In this document: one piece after another, positions 37,801-50,916 of the stretch
Layout of the letters: every line of letters begins with the position of its first letter
How positions within the stretch are numbered: the first letter of the stretch is position 1
Assembly (NCBI GenBank): GCA_008692225.1
Contig: VICG01000003.1
Span: 3,370,001-3,434,000, forward strand
Reading direction: 5' to 3'
Length of the DNA: 64,000 bases
DNA from: Monilinia fructicola
Lineage: Eukaryota; Ascomycota; Leotiomycetes; Helotiales; Sclerotiniaceae
Notes under the pieces: generated by a model
Told to the model about the DNA's origin: nothing
Database searches by the model: none
Seen by the model: the letters and a program-made list of their open reading frames with translations, nothing else
Position numbers and translations under genes: made by a program

Positions 37801-38083
37801 GAATAATAAATAATAAATAATAAATAATAAATAATAATAAATAATAAATAATAAATAATAAATAATAAATAATAAATAATAAATAATAAATAATAAAATA
37901 ATAAATAATAAATAATAAATAATAAATAATAAATAATAAATAATAAATAATAAATAATAAATAATAAATAATAAATAATAAATAATAAATAATAAATAAT
38001 AAATAATAAATAATAATAATAAATAATAAATAATAAATAATAAATAATAAATAATAAATAATAAATAATAAATAATAAATAAA
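37800..38083. repeat. (AATAAAT)n heptanucleotide satellite
   Basis: About 40 copies of a 7-base unit, with occasional AATAAT interruptions (about 37835, 37890 and 38013). Confidence 0.92.
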
Positions 38084-38261
38084 GAGGTTGATTATTATAA
38101 TTATAATAGATACTTTATATATCTTATATATTTTATATGAAATTAAAAATATATTAAGAAATATATAAAAACTATAAAGCTTCTTTATAAATTCTAGATA
38201 TTAAATTAAATAGAAAAATATTTAAAAGTAAACTAAATAAAATAAAGAATAAAAAGAATAA

Positions 38262-38346
38262 TAAAAAGAATAAAAAGAATAAAAAGAATAAAAAGAATAA
38301 AAAGAATAAAAAGAATAAAAAGAATAAAAATAATAAAAAGAATAGG
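38262..38346. repeat. (AAAAAGAAT)n 9-base tandem repeat
   Basis: About nine copies, decaying into AGGAAGAAT/AAACGAAT variants at the right end. Confidence 0.85.
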
Positions 38347-38624
38347 AAGAATAGAAAGAATAAAACGAATAAAATAGAATAAAATAGAATTATTATTAAG
38401 AAAATTATATAAATTAATATTTATTTAAAAATATTATTTAAAAAATTTATTATTAAATATAAAAAGAAATATAGAAAAAAAGATATTATTATTAATATAC
38501 TTAATATAGAATATAATTATATTAAATGTTTTTTTTAAAATATAAAATATTTATTCTAAATTAAAGAAAGTAGAAAATAAATATATAATAATAAAGATTT
38601 TAAAAATGATTTCCTTTTTAAGTA

Positions 38625-38797
<173 letters not shown>

Positions 38798-38803
38798 GTT
38801 ATA

Positions 38804-38958
38804 CTAGCACTCGCGGAAAATAAATTTTTAGATTATGGATTCGTAGAATTTTATTAGCCTCGAACGAAGTGAGGATTGGGGGTTTGGGGGCTAGCCCCTA
38901 TTAAGTAATAAAATTCGAAGAATCCATAGTCTGAAAATTTATTTTCCGCGAGTGCTAG
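38804..38958. mobile_element. 155-base TA-flanked hairpin element
   Basis: Arms of about 54 bases start CTAGCACTCGCGGAAAATAA and are flanked by TA on both sides. The roughly 45-base loop contains CCTCGAACGAAGTGAGG and the palindrome GGGGCTAGCCCC. It sits a few bases after the (ATT)n run. It is small enough to be a minimal MITE. Confidence 0.85.
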
Positions 38959-39390
38959 TAATATATAATATTACTTAAATTAAATATATATTTATATATA
39001 TTATATATTAGCGTATTTTAAAATAAATATCTAGTTTATTTTAAGTAAATTTTAATTATATTTTAAATAAAGATTAAAAATATTTTAAATAATTAAAAAA
39101 AAGTCTTTAATATTTATTAAGTATACCTTTAAAATCTATTAATAGTTTTATAATATTATTTACTTAAACTTATTAATAAAAAGTTTTTATTTTTATCTTT
39201 ATATAAAATAAATATTTATTTATAATATATTTAATTATTTATTTTATTTTTAATAATTTAATTAAATAAAAAATAAAAAAATAATACGACTGTGAATAAT
39301 TAGCTTAATATAATATTTTAATAACGCTTAAACTTTATAATCTAAAAATATAAATTCGTTAACTAAAATATATAAAAATTATATAACCCT

Positions 39391-40713
39391 ATAGGTAAGG
39401 GAGGAGGAGTACCTAGGTAGATAGGTATTAGATATCTCTTCCTCTTTCTACTAGAACTATCTATGGACACCTGACTTTGTATCAAGGGATGCTTACTAGG
39501 TACTCATTAGTACAAGTATACCTAATTACTATAGTAATAAAGAGGAAAGTCTCAATCCCAGCCTCATTCGTGCCCTCCCCTCCTCTCCTCTCTTCTCAAT
39601 TCAATTCATTCAATCAATTTAATCAATTTATCTCCGTATGTACTTGTATTTATTAACCAAGAGAATAAATTTAGTCCATTTATAAGTTAATCCATTTATT
39701 AATTCATCTATCTCCCTAAGTCCACGGGTACAGCATCGATTACCGTGAACCAATGAAAAGCTCGCATTCCTCTCCCTTTTCCCCCACGTGCTCTAAACGA
39801 TGACGATATGTTTGAAATTCCCGGGTTTTTTATTTTATTTTTTTTCCACTTTGAATTTTGAACGCCTCAAAGGGAAGAGATAAAAGAAACCTGCAGGTAA
39901 TTAGGTGTATGATGATTGATGAGAGCATAGAAGTATCTAGCAGCTTTTGAAACTTGAAAGAGGGAAAGCTTGAAAAAAATTAGTTTGATGTGAGGACAAC
40001 AAGACAAACCCAACTCAACCTAAATCCATCAAGCGATTTGAATTAATTATTATTATTGTTGTTGTTGTTACTACAAGTAGTATTATTGTTGTCGTTATTA
40101 CTACAAGTAGTATTATTATTATTGTTGTTATTGTTATTATTATTATTATTATTATCATCACAACTATTGCTACTATCACCGCAGGGACGAAAACTTCCTC
40201 CCCTCCATCTTGCTCAATTATTTACTTTAGTGCAATACGTACGTACTCGTATCATGTTCATGTCCATCTTCCTCTTCATCTCCATCTCCATCTCCATCTC
40301 CATCAACCTTACATAAAGAGCTTTAATTCGTTTTTCCAAAAAAGCATTAAAACTAACTGTACATCAAGAGTATCCATTATCGTGATACTAGTACAGTACT
40401 CCCTCAAAGTACTCAAAAGCTTCAAAACTTTTACATGCAATACCTGCCTACCTAGTACCTACCTAGTCCTCGGATATCAACTTGTCTATTGTACGATAAC
40501 ACCCGCTACTTGAACCCTGGTCAAAATTATTCGAAACCGGCGATCTACTCCGATCATCAAAACAGCTACTGACGATTAAAGACACGAAAGTCGCAAAAGT
40601 TTAGAATCGATTGTCTCATCGATTGTCTCAATTCTCCTCCATCAATCGGATCCCAGAATCAGGTTGTGAATTTGAAGGGATCAAAAGATTCAAAGAACTT
40701 AAGAGAATCAACC
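39391..40713. promoter_or_regulatory. Intergenic and promoter region of the cytidylyltransferase gene
   Basis: A TACCTAGGTA palindrome lies at 39410, a CACGTG at 39786 and ATT/GTT repeats at 40046-40160. CATCTC repeats lie at 40263-40305. No gene seen. Confidence 0.4.
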
Positions 40714-42343
40714 ATGTCTTCTCCATCATCGGGCGGGAGTGTGGGAAAGAGAAAGCGTACGTCTACGGGCCCATTATCCAAGAATTCCTCAATGCTCGAT
40801 CAATTACAAAATTCATCCCGAGACGCATCGGGTGAAGATGGGGGAGTCCACAGCTCTCGAAACACGAGAGACTCGTAGCTCAAGTCACAAAAAGGCCCTT
40901 TCCGTCGACTCACAAAACCCACCGGCGAAGCGGCTTCGATCGTCGACGCACGATAAAGTAGCAGTTAATGGATCGGATAATGCGCGAGATCCGGGTGAAC
41001 CATCGGATACCACTGAAGATAGTACGGATATTGCGAACAGAGTGGGAAAGAAGGGAAGAAAAAGTATTTCAAAGGAGAGGAAGAAGAGCAGGAGGGAGAG
41101 AAAGCGAAAGAGGAAGATGCACCATCTATGGCTCCACCACCAATTGGGAAATTGACGGATCCTGTTGGATACAAGACCAATCCACCACCTGCTGATAGAC
41201 CTGTTCGTGTCTATGCGGATGGTGTGTTTGATTTGTTTCATCTTGGGTATGTGATGCGAAATCTATGGGCTCAAGTGCAGTCACTAACTCATGACAGACA
41301 TATGCGACAACTCGAACAGGCTAAGAAAGCCTTCCCAGACGTCTATTTACTGGTTGGAGTTACAGGCGATGCAGAAACACACAAGAGAAAAGGACTTACA
41401 GTTCTATCTGGGCAAGAGCGAGCTGAGACTGTGAGACATTGCAAGTGGGTTGATGAGGTGGTTGAGAATTGTCCGTGGATTGTTACTCCGGAATTTTTAG
41501 CGGAGAAGAGGATTGATTATGTTGCGCATGATGATCTTCCATATGGAGCTGATGAGGGAGATGATATTTACAAACCAATCAAAGAGCAAGGCAAGTTCTT
41601 GGTGACTCAAAGAACTGAGGGGTGTTAGCACAACTGGTATCATCACAAAGTACGTTCTTGATAACCCAATTCTCAAAAATACTACTAATGACTATTTAGA
41701 ATTGTCCGCGATTATGAAAAATATATCGCACGTCAATTCAAGCGGGGGGTACCACCCGACAAGAGCTTAATGTATCATGGCTCAAGAAGAATGAGCTTGA
41801 CTTGAAACGTCATGTTGCAGAGATGAGAGAGGCCATCCGAACAAACTGGAGCACTACTGGTCAGGAATTGGGCAAAGAATTGAAACAATTTTGGCAATCC
41901 AGTCGTCCTGGCAGTCCTGCCCGTATGCACAGCTATGAAGGAAATAGCACTGGATCTTTGATAAGCCCTTCTGCTCTACAACATCTTACCCGTCGTCTGG
42001 AAATTCCAAGAAATGATAGCCCGGGTCCCGGTAGTGATTTTTGCTACGGGATATAGCCTGGGTCTCATTGGTGGCGTACGATCGTGGGTATGTTTGAATA
42101 TTCTCATGACCGACTTGTGCTAACTCAAGTTCTCAGATGACTAGAAGTCGACAAAGCAACCGGGATAGCTTGCAAGGAAGTGAAAGTAGTGAAGAAGAAA
42201 GTGACGAGAGTAAATCACCTCGTGGTAGAAGTGGTGAGGGGAGTTTCAAGCCGGAAGAGAAAGAGAGTGAAGTGGATGAGAAACAAGTGGATGCACAAAT
42301 CGATGCTGCTATGGCAGAGAACGCTAAGAAATCTGGTCAATAA
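40714..42343 (+). CDS. PCT1: Choline-phosphate cytidylyltransferase (five apparent frame breaks)
   Basis: Exons are 40714-41246, 41298-41649, 41700-42087 and 42137-42343, with GT..AG introns of about 50 bases. The catalytic domain is unmistakable: [17 protein letters not shown], then the [10 protein letters not shown] that completes the HxGH nucleotidyltransferase motif across the first intron. [42 protein letters not shown] and the RTEG signature follow. The enzyme makes CDP-choline from CTP and phosphocholine, the rate-setting step of the Kennedy pathway to phosphatidylcholine. The Ser-rich, Lys/Arg-rich N-terminus and acidic C-terminus are typical of fungal forms. Breaks lie at about 40870 (+1), about 41072 (-1), the G4 run 41619-41622 (+1), the G6 run 41744-41749 (+2 or -1) and the T5 run 42038-42042 (+1). 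With these corrected, every exon phase closes and the protein is about 491 residues. Confidence 0.88.
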
Positions 42344-43121
42344 ATGAGGAAATACTTATGATGAATCGACTTTTGGGCAAGTGGCACGTGAGGATATAAG
42401 ACTTTGAAATTAAAAGTCTTCTTTTGCTTTTCTGTTCGGCCCTTACTTCGTAGTAATATATTATTATTACGTTGTTGTACTACATACATATCTACATGAG
42501 CTATCTGTATTATTTCTAGAGTAGTAATGGAAAAGGGACGAAAGGGAAATGTAATGATCTGGATAGACAAAAACAATCAAACTATGAACTCTGGCAGGCT
42601 AGACAATATACATGTATCTGATTATACCTAGGTAATGTCAGTGAAACTTTTGATGGTACTTGTACTTTTAATCAAATTCAATTAAATCCAATCCTATCCT
42701 ATCCAATTATCAATAACAAACCACCTATCCTTGGTACACGGATCTACACTCAATATCTGGAAACTCTCATGCCAATGAGGTGGCGTGAAGCACAGAGGAT
42801 AAAGAAAACAAGATCACATGATCTCGACCAATCATCAGTTTTGAATTAATCAACCGAGATCTCGAAACTTTGGTTTTAGTGACATCGATGACTTCCAATT
42901 GCCGGTAACCTCGACCTCAGACCCCCCACGGAATTTTGATCCATCTCCCCTGTGCGCTGGAGGAAATAGATCTTTTCTGCTTGCTGTCCAATTGAATATT
43001 GAAGTGATTGTGGACTGGAAGGGAAACGTTATAAGGAAGCACAACATAAGTTTAGTGTGGAAAGGAAAACACGACGAAGACGAATCGAATTGAATAGGAT
43101 AGGATCGGATAGGCGGACACG
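42344..43121. other. Intergenic between cytidylyltransferase and PSST genes
   Basis: A TACCTAGGTA palindrome at 42625, a short TCCTATCCTATCC tract near 42690 and an AT-rich terminator-like stretch near 42455. No gene. Confidence 0.5.
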
Positions 43122-44202
43122 ATGTTCAAGAGTGCGCTGGTTAAGAATGGCGGGATGGTCTTGAGAGGTTTGTTTCTCTTTTCTGTTTGCACTCTGTCGC
43201 CTTGCCTTGCCTTGCTTTGCCTTGCGTTCGTTGCATGCATGGCCTTTGCTGTTGGCGGGCGCGAGCACTTTGCTTTCCCTTTCTTCCCTTCCTTTCTGCC
43301 GCGAACCCAACATCCCCGGTGGCAAAATACCCATTCTCAATCACTGGAAACCGCAATGCTAACTATCGTGTGATCATCAGCCAAACCTGCCGCAACACTT
43401 CTTCCTTACCGCTCTCTCGCCGCCATCTCGAACAGTGCTAGGAATCCCGCCTCAGGCGGTTGAGGCGAGAGGTGATGTTGGACCGACGGGGTTGAAATTG
43501 AGTGTTACCGGGAAGGAGAGGAGGGAGGTTTTACTTCCTAGTCAGGAGGGGAAGAAGGGGGTTATGCAATATGCTCTGTAGGTTTTATTGGTTTCTTTTG
43601 GGGTATTTGGGGAGGGGAAGAGGTGAGGGGGCGAGGTCTTGTTTCGAGGTTTTACTTGGGAAACCCGCTTTGCTTCCTGCCCTCACCCCGATGGAGTGAG
43701 AACAAGGAACAGTAACGTGGAACGCAATACTGATGATCAACCAACAGAACCACCCTCGATCAAATTGCCAATTGGGCCCGTCAAGGCTCCCTCTGGCCCA
43801 TGACTTTCGGGACTCGCGTGCTGCGCCGTCGAGATGATGCATCTCTCTACTCCTCGTTACGATCAAGATCGTCTTGGTATCATTTTCCGTGCCTCGCCAC
43901 GTCAATCCGATGTTATGATCGTCGCCGGTACGCTCACAAACAAGATGGCTCCTGCTCTCCGACAAGTTTATGACCAAATGCCCGATCCAAGATGGGTTGT
44001 GAGTATGGGTTCTTGTGTGCGAATGGAGGGGGTTACTATCATTATAGTTACAGCGTTACTCGAGGCTGTGATCGCATTGTGCCGGTTGATATCTATGTTC
44101 CGGGTTGCCCCCCTACCAGCGAAGCGCTTATGTATGGTATCTTTCAGTTGCAGAAGAAGATGAGGCATACCAAAGATTACGAGGATGTGGTATAGAAAGT
44201 AG
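43122..44202 (+). CDS. Complex I 20 kDa / PSST (NDUFS7) subunit (four apparent frame breaks)
   Basis: Exon 1 is 43122-43167, exon 2 is 43381-43577 and exon 3 is 43748-44202. The second intron splits a Leu codon (CT|A). An N-terminal basic/aliphatic stretch ([15 protein letters not shown], then [15 protein letters not shown]) looks like a mitochondrial presequence. The core then follows family order: [34 protein letters not shown], the expected [64 protein letters not shown] and [20 protein letters not shown]. The four Cys bind iron-sulfur cluster N2, the last electron relay before ubiquinone. Breaks: somewhere in 43400-43455 (+1), GGG at about 43808-43811 (+1), a duplicated TG at about 44011-44016 (+2) and AAA at about 44172-44174 (+1). 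With these corrected the product is 230 residues ending KITRMWYRK. Confidence 0.88.
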
Positions 44203-44985
44203 AGGGATGGAGAGGTGGGAGACGAGGCTTGGTGGTTAGCTTCACGGCTGGGGTTGACAGATTGCAATGGGGGATGATTGCGACGGGGGATTCAAGAGTC
44301 TGTACAAAATGTACATAGTCATTTGGGAGTTTTCGTCATTTCTGAGAAGGGGAAAATACAATACATTGGAATGGAATGGAATATCCTTTGAACATACTTT
44401 TCCTTTGTGAGCGCGAGTTGAAGATTTGTACATCGCTGAGGATTCTTGATACATTAAGGTTTTGTTCCATGGTACAACAAGTGTTTACCTAACTACCAAT
44501 CTAATTCCCAAGTTGAGTAGGATGGATTGTCAGTATGCAGAGGGTGTTCTAGGAGTGGCTTTATTTTTCTTTCATAGCCCCTCTGTCTTTAGATATACAG
44601 TGGGGGCGGGGAGGGGAGAGAGAGAGGTAAAAGAGAAAGCTCTCCCGTCTCCGGGTCGCTTTAGAAAGTTCGATAAGCTTGGCTGTGATGGGGTGGGGGG
44701 AAGGGGGCAGTTGATTAGGGGATGGGGGATGGGGGATGGGTATATGTGTGATGGATAGATAGATAGATAGATATTGTTTTATTTGTATTTGAGCATTTTG
44801 TCATTGTTTGATTTTGATTTTGATTCTGGTGTCGAGGGCGTAAATATACAGGTAAAGTAGCTCGCTGATATATTGAGGGTGATCTATGATCTATGATATT
44901 TGATATCGATGTCGATGTCGATAAACTTCCAGGGGGTCGGGTGAGCGGGATCTTGTTTTTGGGAATGGAGGATGGGGATGGGAGA

Positions 44986-45092
44986 TGGATGGATGGATGG
45001 ATGGATGGATGGATGGATGGATGGATGGATGGATGGATGGATGGATGGATGGATGGATGGATGGATGGATGGATGGATGGATGGATGGATGG
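44986..45092. repeat. (GGAT)n microsatellite
   Basis: About 26 perfect tetranucleotide copies. The WMDG-type frames over it are artefacts. Confidence 0.93.
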
Positions 45093-47584
45093 TGACGGGT
45101 GATGGTGATCAAGGTCAACGAAAAAAGGAAACAACAACGATCGATCACCTCGGACGTCAGAATCCACCGTCTTGCCAAAGGAGAAAAAAGGAGAAGAGGA
45201 GAGAAATGGCCCCATGAATCTCCTCCTCATGCTACCCGAATAGACCAACGATCAAGCTCGAACATGAATATTTTTTCCTCGCGATAACTACTAGGTTGGC
45301 CGCGGTAAGGCCCAGAGCTACGCCGAGGGTACCGCCATTGTGGTTGGTTGGTGTTGGGAATCGTAGGTATAACAACGCCATGTAGATAGATGGATTGTTG
45401 CATGTTGTTGTCATGATATCGAGGCTATGTATTAGAGTTTGTGGTTTGAGCGATGGTCACTATTGGGACTTCGAGTCATTAGCGTCAATAGTGAGTGCAC
45501 TCTCTTTTGTTATAGTTAGAAAAAATATATAAATTTGGTTTGTTGATCTTTTGGGCTTGTTGAACCTAGTTTGTTGATTTTGGTTTCTTGAGGTAGGTAG
45601 GCTCATTTGAGGATATTGTAAGTTTAATTAGTATTGTTGTTGTTGTTGTTCTTCGTGTTACTATTGTTCATATTACACAAAGTTACCTGGAATTCGAATT
45701 AGTTAGTCAATAAATACATTATGTTATCGAATAAAAGATAACGCTTTTCGATAAAATAGGGGGGGAGGGGGGCAAAAGCGAGATCAAAAAACAATTTTCC
45801 GTTCGCGAAACAAAGTAACTTTTACTTTTTTGATAAAAGAATGAGGATGTTGATGGTATTGAAATAGAATTGATAATGTTAAGAAATGGAGGAAGTTAAT
45901 GGAAATAGGAGTGATTAGGATTGAGAATGGTCTATTGATACTTTCAATCTGAAGGCTAATATCGTATTCTAAAGCTATTTTAAAGTTAACATAATATTTC
46001 AAAGACTTTTGGATGTAGACGCTCGAACGCTTTTCTCATTATATATATATATTGTATTGGGGATTAGGGGGTGGTATGTAATTATGGCATATTGGCATAT
46101 TGCCATAATATTGGTTCCCGGGGTAAAGGGTCGCATCCGCGATGACTATTACGATTTCATCCCATGATACATCGGGTGCATGTACCTTGTCCCTGACTGT
46201 GTGTTCTAATTTTTCTCATTTTTCTTATCTCTGCTTGTCTTCCCGTCCATTGGGTATCCCTCACAGGTTGAACTTATCATGAAAATCCAACAGGGTGCTT
46301 CAATGCATCACAAGACCTCTAACCTCCCTCGTTGATTTCGAATTCTCTCTCTGGAAGACCTTGTGGCTTTAGCTTGAATCGTGGTATGAGTCTGTGATTA
46401 CGGATCTGTATTGGGGAAACGATACTTACTTGTGCTTCTATCGCGGTGCGGGAAGATGTTAGAAGGGATGGGGAATAGATGAGGATACGGGGGTCGCGTT
46501 ACTTCTGTTTGATTTGTCTGTGTTTTGGTCATTCGATGAGATGATTTAGGTTTGGGTTTGGGTTTCAATTTGGATTTGGCTCTTATATAAATTCGTCACT
46601 CATTCATAGCTTGGTGGGAATTATAAGAAAAAGGATATGGCTCGGTAGCCTATCCAGGGGTGATGTGATGAAATGGGGTATTTGTAGGCGTGGTGAGGAT
46701 TTTTAGCTTATAGATTCGATGTCAATACTGATATTGATATTGGAAGAAGGAGATATGATATCATAATACCGATCAAAGTTGTATATTCATTGAACTCAAT
46801 GGCAAAGGCGGTTCATTGTCATTGTTCGGTTGAATCTCTAATTATCGCGAATCGAGAATCGAGAATCGCATTCTTCTTGGGAAACCTTCGGTGAAGTTTG
46901 ATTTCTTAATGAATAGGGTGAAATAATGTAATGACAAGATTTCTAGTCGAATAAGAGACAATGGAACCAGGGGTCAGAACTGGGAAACATAATTAACTAC
47001 TTCGATTCTGGTCTTATTGTTATTTCTGGTATGTTGTCATATTTTCATTGTTAGGGATGGAATTGGGAATGGAATCGGAATTTGTGATGAGGTAGCTTTG
47101 TATTGTACTACTTCTTATTCATTCTCGGTATTCGGTGAGCTTGTCTTTCCCGGTGTAGTAAAGTTACTAGAAGATGATTGGATATTTGGGATGCAATACA
47201 TAAAGTCAGAAGCAATCAACACCTAATCATAACAAAACATCTTGGAATTTGCAGTCAAGAATACATCCGCGAGGATCTTTTGATGTTCTCATTCCATCAT
47301 ATAAACGTAAAGTCGTTTATTTGACTTTTATACTGTGCCTAGAAAAAACGTGAATGGTCGAGGTATGAAGAGGAAGTCATCATTGTTTATATACACAAAG
47401 GAGTGAAATAAAAAAGGGGAAGACTAACAGCTGATAGCTGATGAGATGGAAAGGAAAATATGAATAGGTTTTACAATTTCTGGTGAGGATGCGGGGCTCA
47501 AATCAGTATGGTGTGTTATAGAAGGTGCAGAAATGACTAGTCGATGGCAAGATATATGGGGTTAGTGACAGCAATTTTCGATCT

Positions 47585-47902
47585 TCAGAGAGAAAAATAA
47601 CAGCAAACATACTGGAGTCCACATGTCTTGGATTCAGAATGAGTTCCAGTTCTTTCTGCAGGATACAAATCCAGGATAGACTTGGCTGACTGCAAATCCA
47701 AGAACTGGTAGGAGAAAGCGCCAGTGATAATTCCCTTCCACGAAACAGGTTTTTCGGTTGTATCTCCTAATCCGTCTATATTACGCAGCGGAAGAAGTAA
47801 GTTCAACACAAGATTTAGCAACAACATCATCTCGGCTCTCCTCCCAAAAGTGAACACCGCATCTTCCATACTGATGCTCGAAAATGAACTCTCTCCAGGC
47901 AT
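47585..47902 (-). CDS. Unidentified 105-codon ORF
   Basis: It begins with a true ATG (MPGESSFSSISMEDAVFTFG) and has one Leu-rich hydrophobic stretch at residues 27 to 38 (MLLLNLVLNLLL). The final codons run through a possible donor (CAGTATGT near 47603), so the frame might be a first exon. I recognise no family and see no supporting context. It may be chance. Confidence 0.2.
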   Translation of the reverse strand: MPGESSFSSISMEDAVFTFGRRAEMMLLLNLVLNLLLPLRNIDGLGDTTEKPVSWKGIITGAFSYQFLDLQSAKSILDLYPAERTGTHSESKTCGLQYVCCYFSL

Positions 47903-48890
47903 GGTGCTTCTTCATCACAGCATGTAATCATTTTCTCGCTCCAAGGTCTACAACCCACATCTGATCATCAGAAAAAGTCAACCACATGTGATACAATCAG
48001 CCCTAGAATAAAATAATCACCGAAGAACAAGATTGAAGCAAAGAGAAACATGCTATCCAATGTGTTTGAACTTTCCCAGTAAATGTTGGAGAGGGATAAC
48101 TTGAGTATTAGAACTTAGCGCGAGGTCTCTAGGAAAGTGTCAAGCAAATAAAAATAGCTCTACAAATCGATAGAAAGCAGTGTCTCTGTAAAGGTTTACA
48201 TAGAATACTAATGTGAGAAATACTAATATGAGAGAACAAGAACACTGTAATCATGGTTTCTAGCAGATTGGAAACATTGAAGCTAAAATCTACGATAAGG
48301 CAGCCCAAAAAATGTGTCCAATCTCATTCTGGAAGATTTGCCATTGAAAGGAAAAGAGAAAGAAGCACAAGGGGTTTATGCACTCGCTGAATGAAAGCGA
48401 CGTTCACATATTGAAAGGCCATCCAAAGTCAATACTAAAGATGTGCGGCCCTCTCTGGCTGCCATGACCCATCTTTTAATAAAACTACTCTATCGATCTT
48501 ATACCAATTGAGTATGATACTCCCAAAACTCCGCGTCACAGTTTGAACTTTGCTCAGCATAGCGTCTCATTATTGCTCGCGAATGTAGGCGACTTGAAAT
48601 CTTAGAGCCCTATGATGCAAATCCGGGGCCTGTTTCAAGATATAGAACTTGGATGGAATTTAGAGACTTGCTTTTATATTCTAACCATACAATATTTCCT
48701 ATATTCCTCTAACTATTTCTCACCGTCTCCTCCACATCTCCTATTCTTTTGAAACTCTCATACGTCTTGAGCAAAAGCAAGTTGCTGGAGTGCTGGACTT
48801 TTCCTTTCAAGTCCCTTATTATATACGGACAACTTTTGATACATCTCTGTGCAAGTAATGCAATGGCTGATGAATGTTCCCCTGCTATTA

Positions 48891-50914
48891 CTTGGGCAGG
48901 TTTTAAAAAAGGTATATGCAAAATAAGCGAGATTCTCAAAATAATATTCAACTCTTTAAAACCCTATATTAGCCAATTTTATATTTTTTTTAAAAATGTT
49001 TTAAAACTATTAATATTGATATTAATAAAATCACAAAAAGCTATAAAATAAATACTAATATTTATAGATTTATTTAATAACTTTAATGGGTTTTATTAAA
49101 TCTTTAAAATAAGGGATTATATATATCTTTAATATCAAATAAACGATATTATTATAAAGATAAATATAGTTTTAATTAAAAATCAAAATTTCGTTAAATG
49201 GATTAAAAGAAAGCATTATATTAGAATATCTAGTTTATTATAAATTAATCTTAATGTTATAAATATTATTATATTAAAACGATAAAAAATATAGATTAAA
49301 AGAAAGAGTAATAATTATATTGGGATTATACGTGTTTAATTAATGAAATCTTAATATATTTTAATAAAAATTATTATTTATAAAAGCTATTATTTCTTTA
49401 TATTGTATAATAAATTTAAATTGTTTTTAAAGATTTTCAATCTATTTATTTATAACTTTAATTAGGATTTTTTATTATTTTTTTTTCAAGCTATTATAAT
49501 TTTTTTTAATAATTAAAATGATCTTTTTTATTTTAATTTAATTTCTAATATAATTTTATATATGCTTTATAACATTTAAATTAGAAGATTAAAATAATTA
49601 TATAATTTTGATTATATTAAAAAAGTTAAAATACTTTATAGTATATTTTAATTTATAAGCTAATATATTATCCATTATAATCTAAATCTAAATCGAATAA
49701 TAATAAATACCTTTCCTTTAATTCTTTTTTTTTAAGTTTATTAATTTATAATTTTAAATATAATATAAAGTATAATTTTATATATTTTAAATTAATTAAT
49801 TTTATTTTTTAATTTATCCCCTCTTTTTATATTATGCTTTTTTTTTAAATAATTTTTGAATAAAATAAACTTTCTTTAATATTTTCTAATCTTTTTTTTT
49901 TAATTTAGAATATATTAATATACTTTCCAATTTAATATAATATATTCCTTATTGTTTTTTTGGTCTTTTTTAGTATCAAATTAAGTTTACAATATAAATT
50001 TTTACTATTCTTTAATATTTTTGTAAAAGATTTTCGAAATTCATTTAATTTTTTAAAAATCTCTTTTTTAAAAGTTTTAAAAAGCTTTAAAAGGCTTCTT
50101 TTTATTTGAAAAGCATTTATAAATTTAGCTTTTTAATATAATTATTTTATAATAAATTATTTAATATCAAAATGAAAAATATTTGTTAGAATTATACTAA
50201 TAGTTTTTTTTACTATATTTAAAACATGTTCATTAGCTTTAATTTATAAATATATAATTCTATAGATTGTATATTAATAGATATTTAACGTAAATTATAT
50301 ATACAATTCTTGTATTTTTATATTTAATTTAGGTTTTTTATCTTTTTGTTAACTAATAAATATAAAATTTGTTTATTATTTTATAAAAAGTTAATAAAAA
50401 ATAATTTAAATTTATTTTCTTATATATATTAAATATAAGGTTTATACCTTAAACTTTTTATTTCAATAATTTTTAATATAATCTTTTTTTTTTGAATATT
50501 AAAAATTTGTGTTTTTTACTTTTTTTTGATAACGATTTTATAATGTTTTTAATGGATTTTAAAAGATCTTTTTATATTTTTCAATTTAAGCTTTTTATAT
50601 TAAATAAGTTTTTTGAATATTAATAATTAATTAATTTTATAATAATTAGCAACGATGCGATTTTAAAGTATTTTGAATGTATTAAAAGATATAGATTTTT
50701 TCACGCATTTTAAAAGATATCTTTAGTTCTTTTAATCTTAAATTTCAAAGAATAAACCCTTTTTGTATTACAAGTTTTTTAAAGTATTTTTCATTAAAAA
50801 ATATTAAGAATTGATTGAATTATTTATATTATCGTATAGCATAATACACATCGTTAAGCATTATTTTGAGAATCTCGCTTATTTTGCGTATGCCTCTTTT
50901 AAAACCTGCCCGAG
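48891..50914. mobile_element. 2,024-base RIP-mutated DNA transposon (Tc1/mariner/pogo-like)
   Basis: A 55-base terminal inverted repeat begins CTTGGGCAGG at the left and CTCGGGCAGG (inverted) at the right, and continues to CAAAATAAT. TA flanks both ends. The four mismatches are all transitions, and in each the left copy has the A or T, as RIP would produce. The interior is AT-rich and shows no intact transposase. The length and TA duplication fit the Fot1/pogo group of fungal transposons. That assignment is inference. Confidence 0.87.
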
Positions 50915-50916
50915 TA

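Larger units (their letters stand above)
44203..48890. other. Gene-poor intergenic region
   Basis: GATA repeats (44753-44772) and the (GGAT)n run listed separately. GTT repeats occur at 45635-45652. Otherwise there is moderately AT-rich DNA without recognisable genes, apart from one weak minus-strand frame at 47585-47902. Confidence 0.4.

Noticed and set aside
37800..38083. CRISPR-like array
   Set aside because: The unit is a 7-base satellite without spacers, in a eukaryotic genome.
41128..41160. Cytidylyltransferase start at the internal ATG 41128
   Set aside because: The upstream Ser- and Lys-rich stretch from 40714 matches the N-terminus of fungal homologues and has a better start context (AACCATGTC).
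43988..44053. Extra intron in PSST (GTGAGT...TAG)
   Set aside because: The segment encodes the invariant MGSC...GGGYYHYS region, including a cluster-binding Cys, so it must be exon. The break there is better explained by a duplicated TG.
44893..45178. Repetitive WMDG / HPSI-type frames
   Set aside because: They translate the (GGAT)n run on both strands and have no other content.
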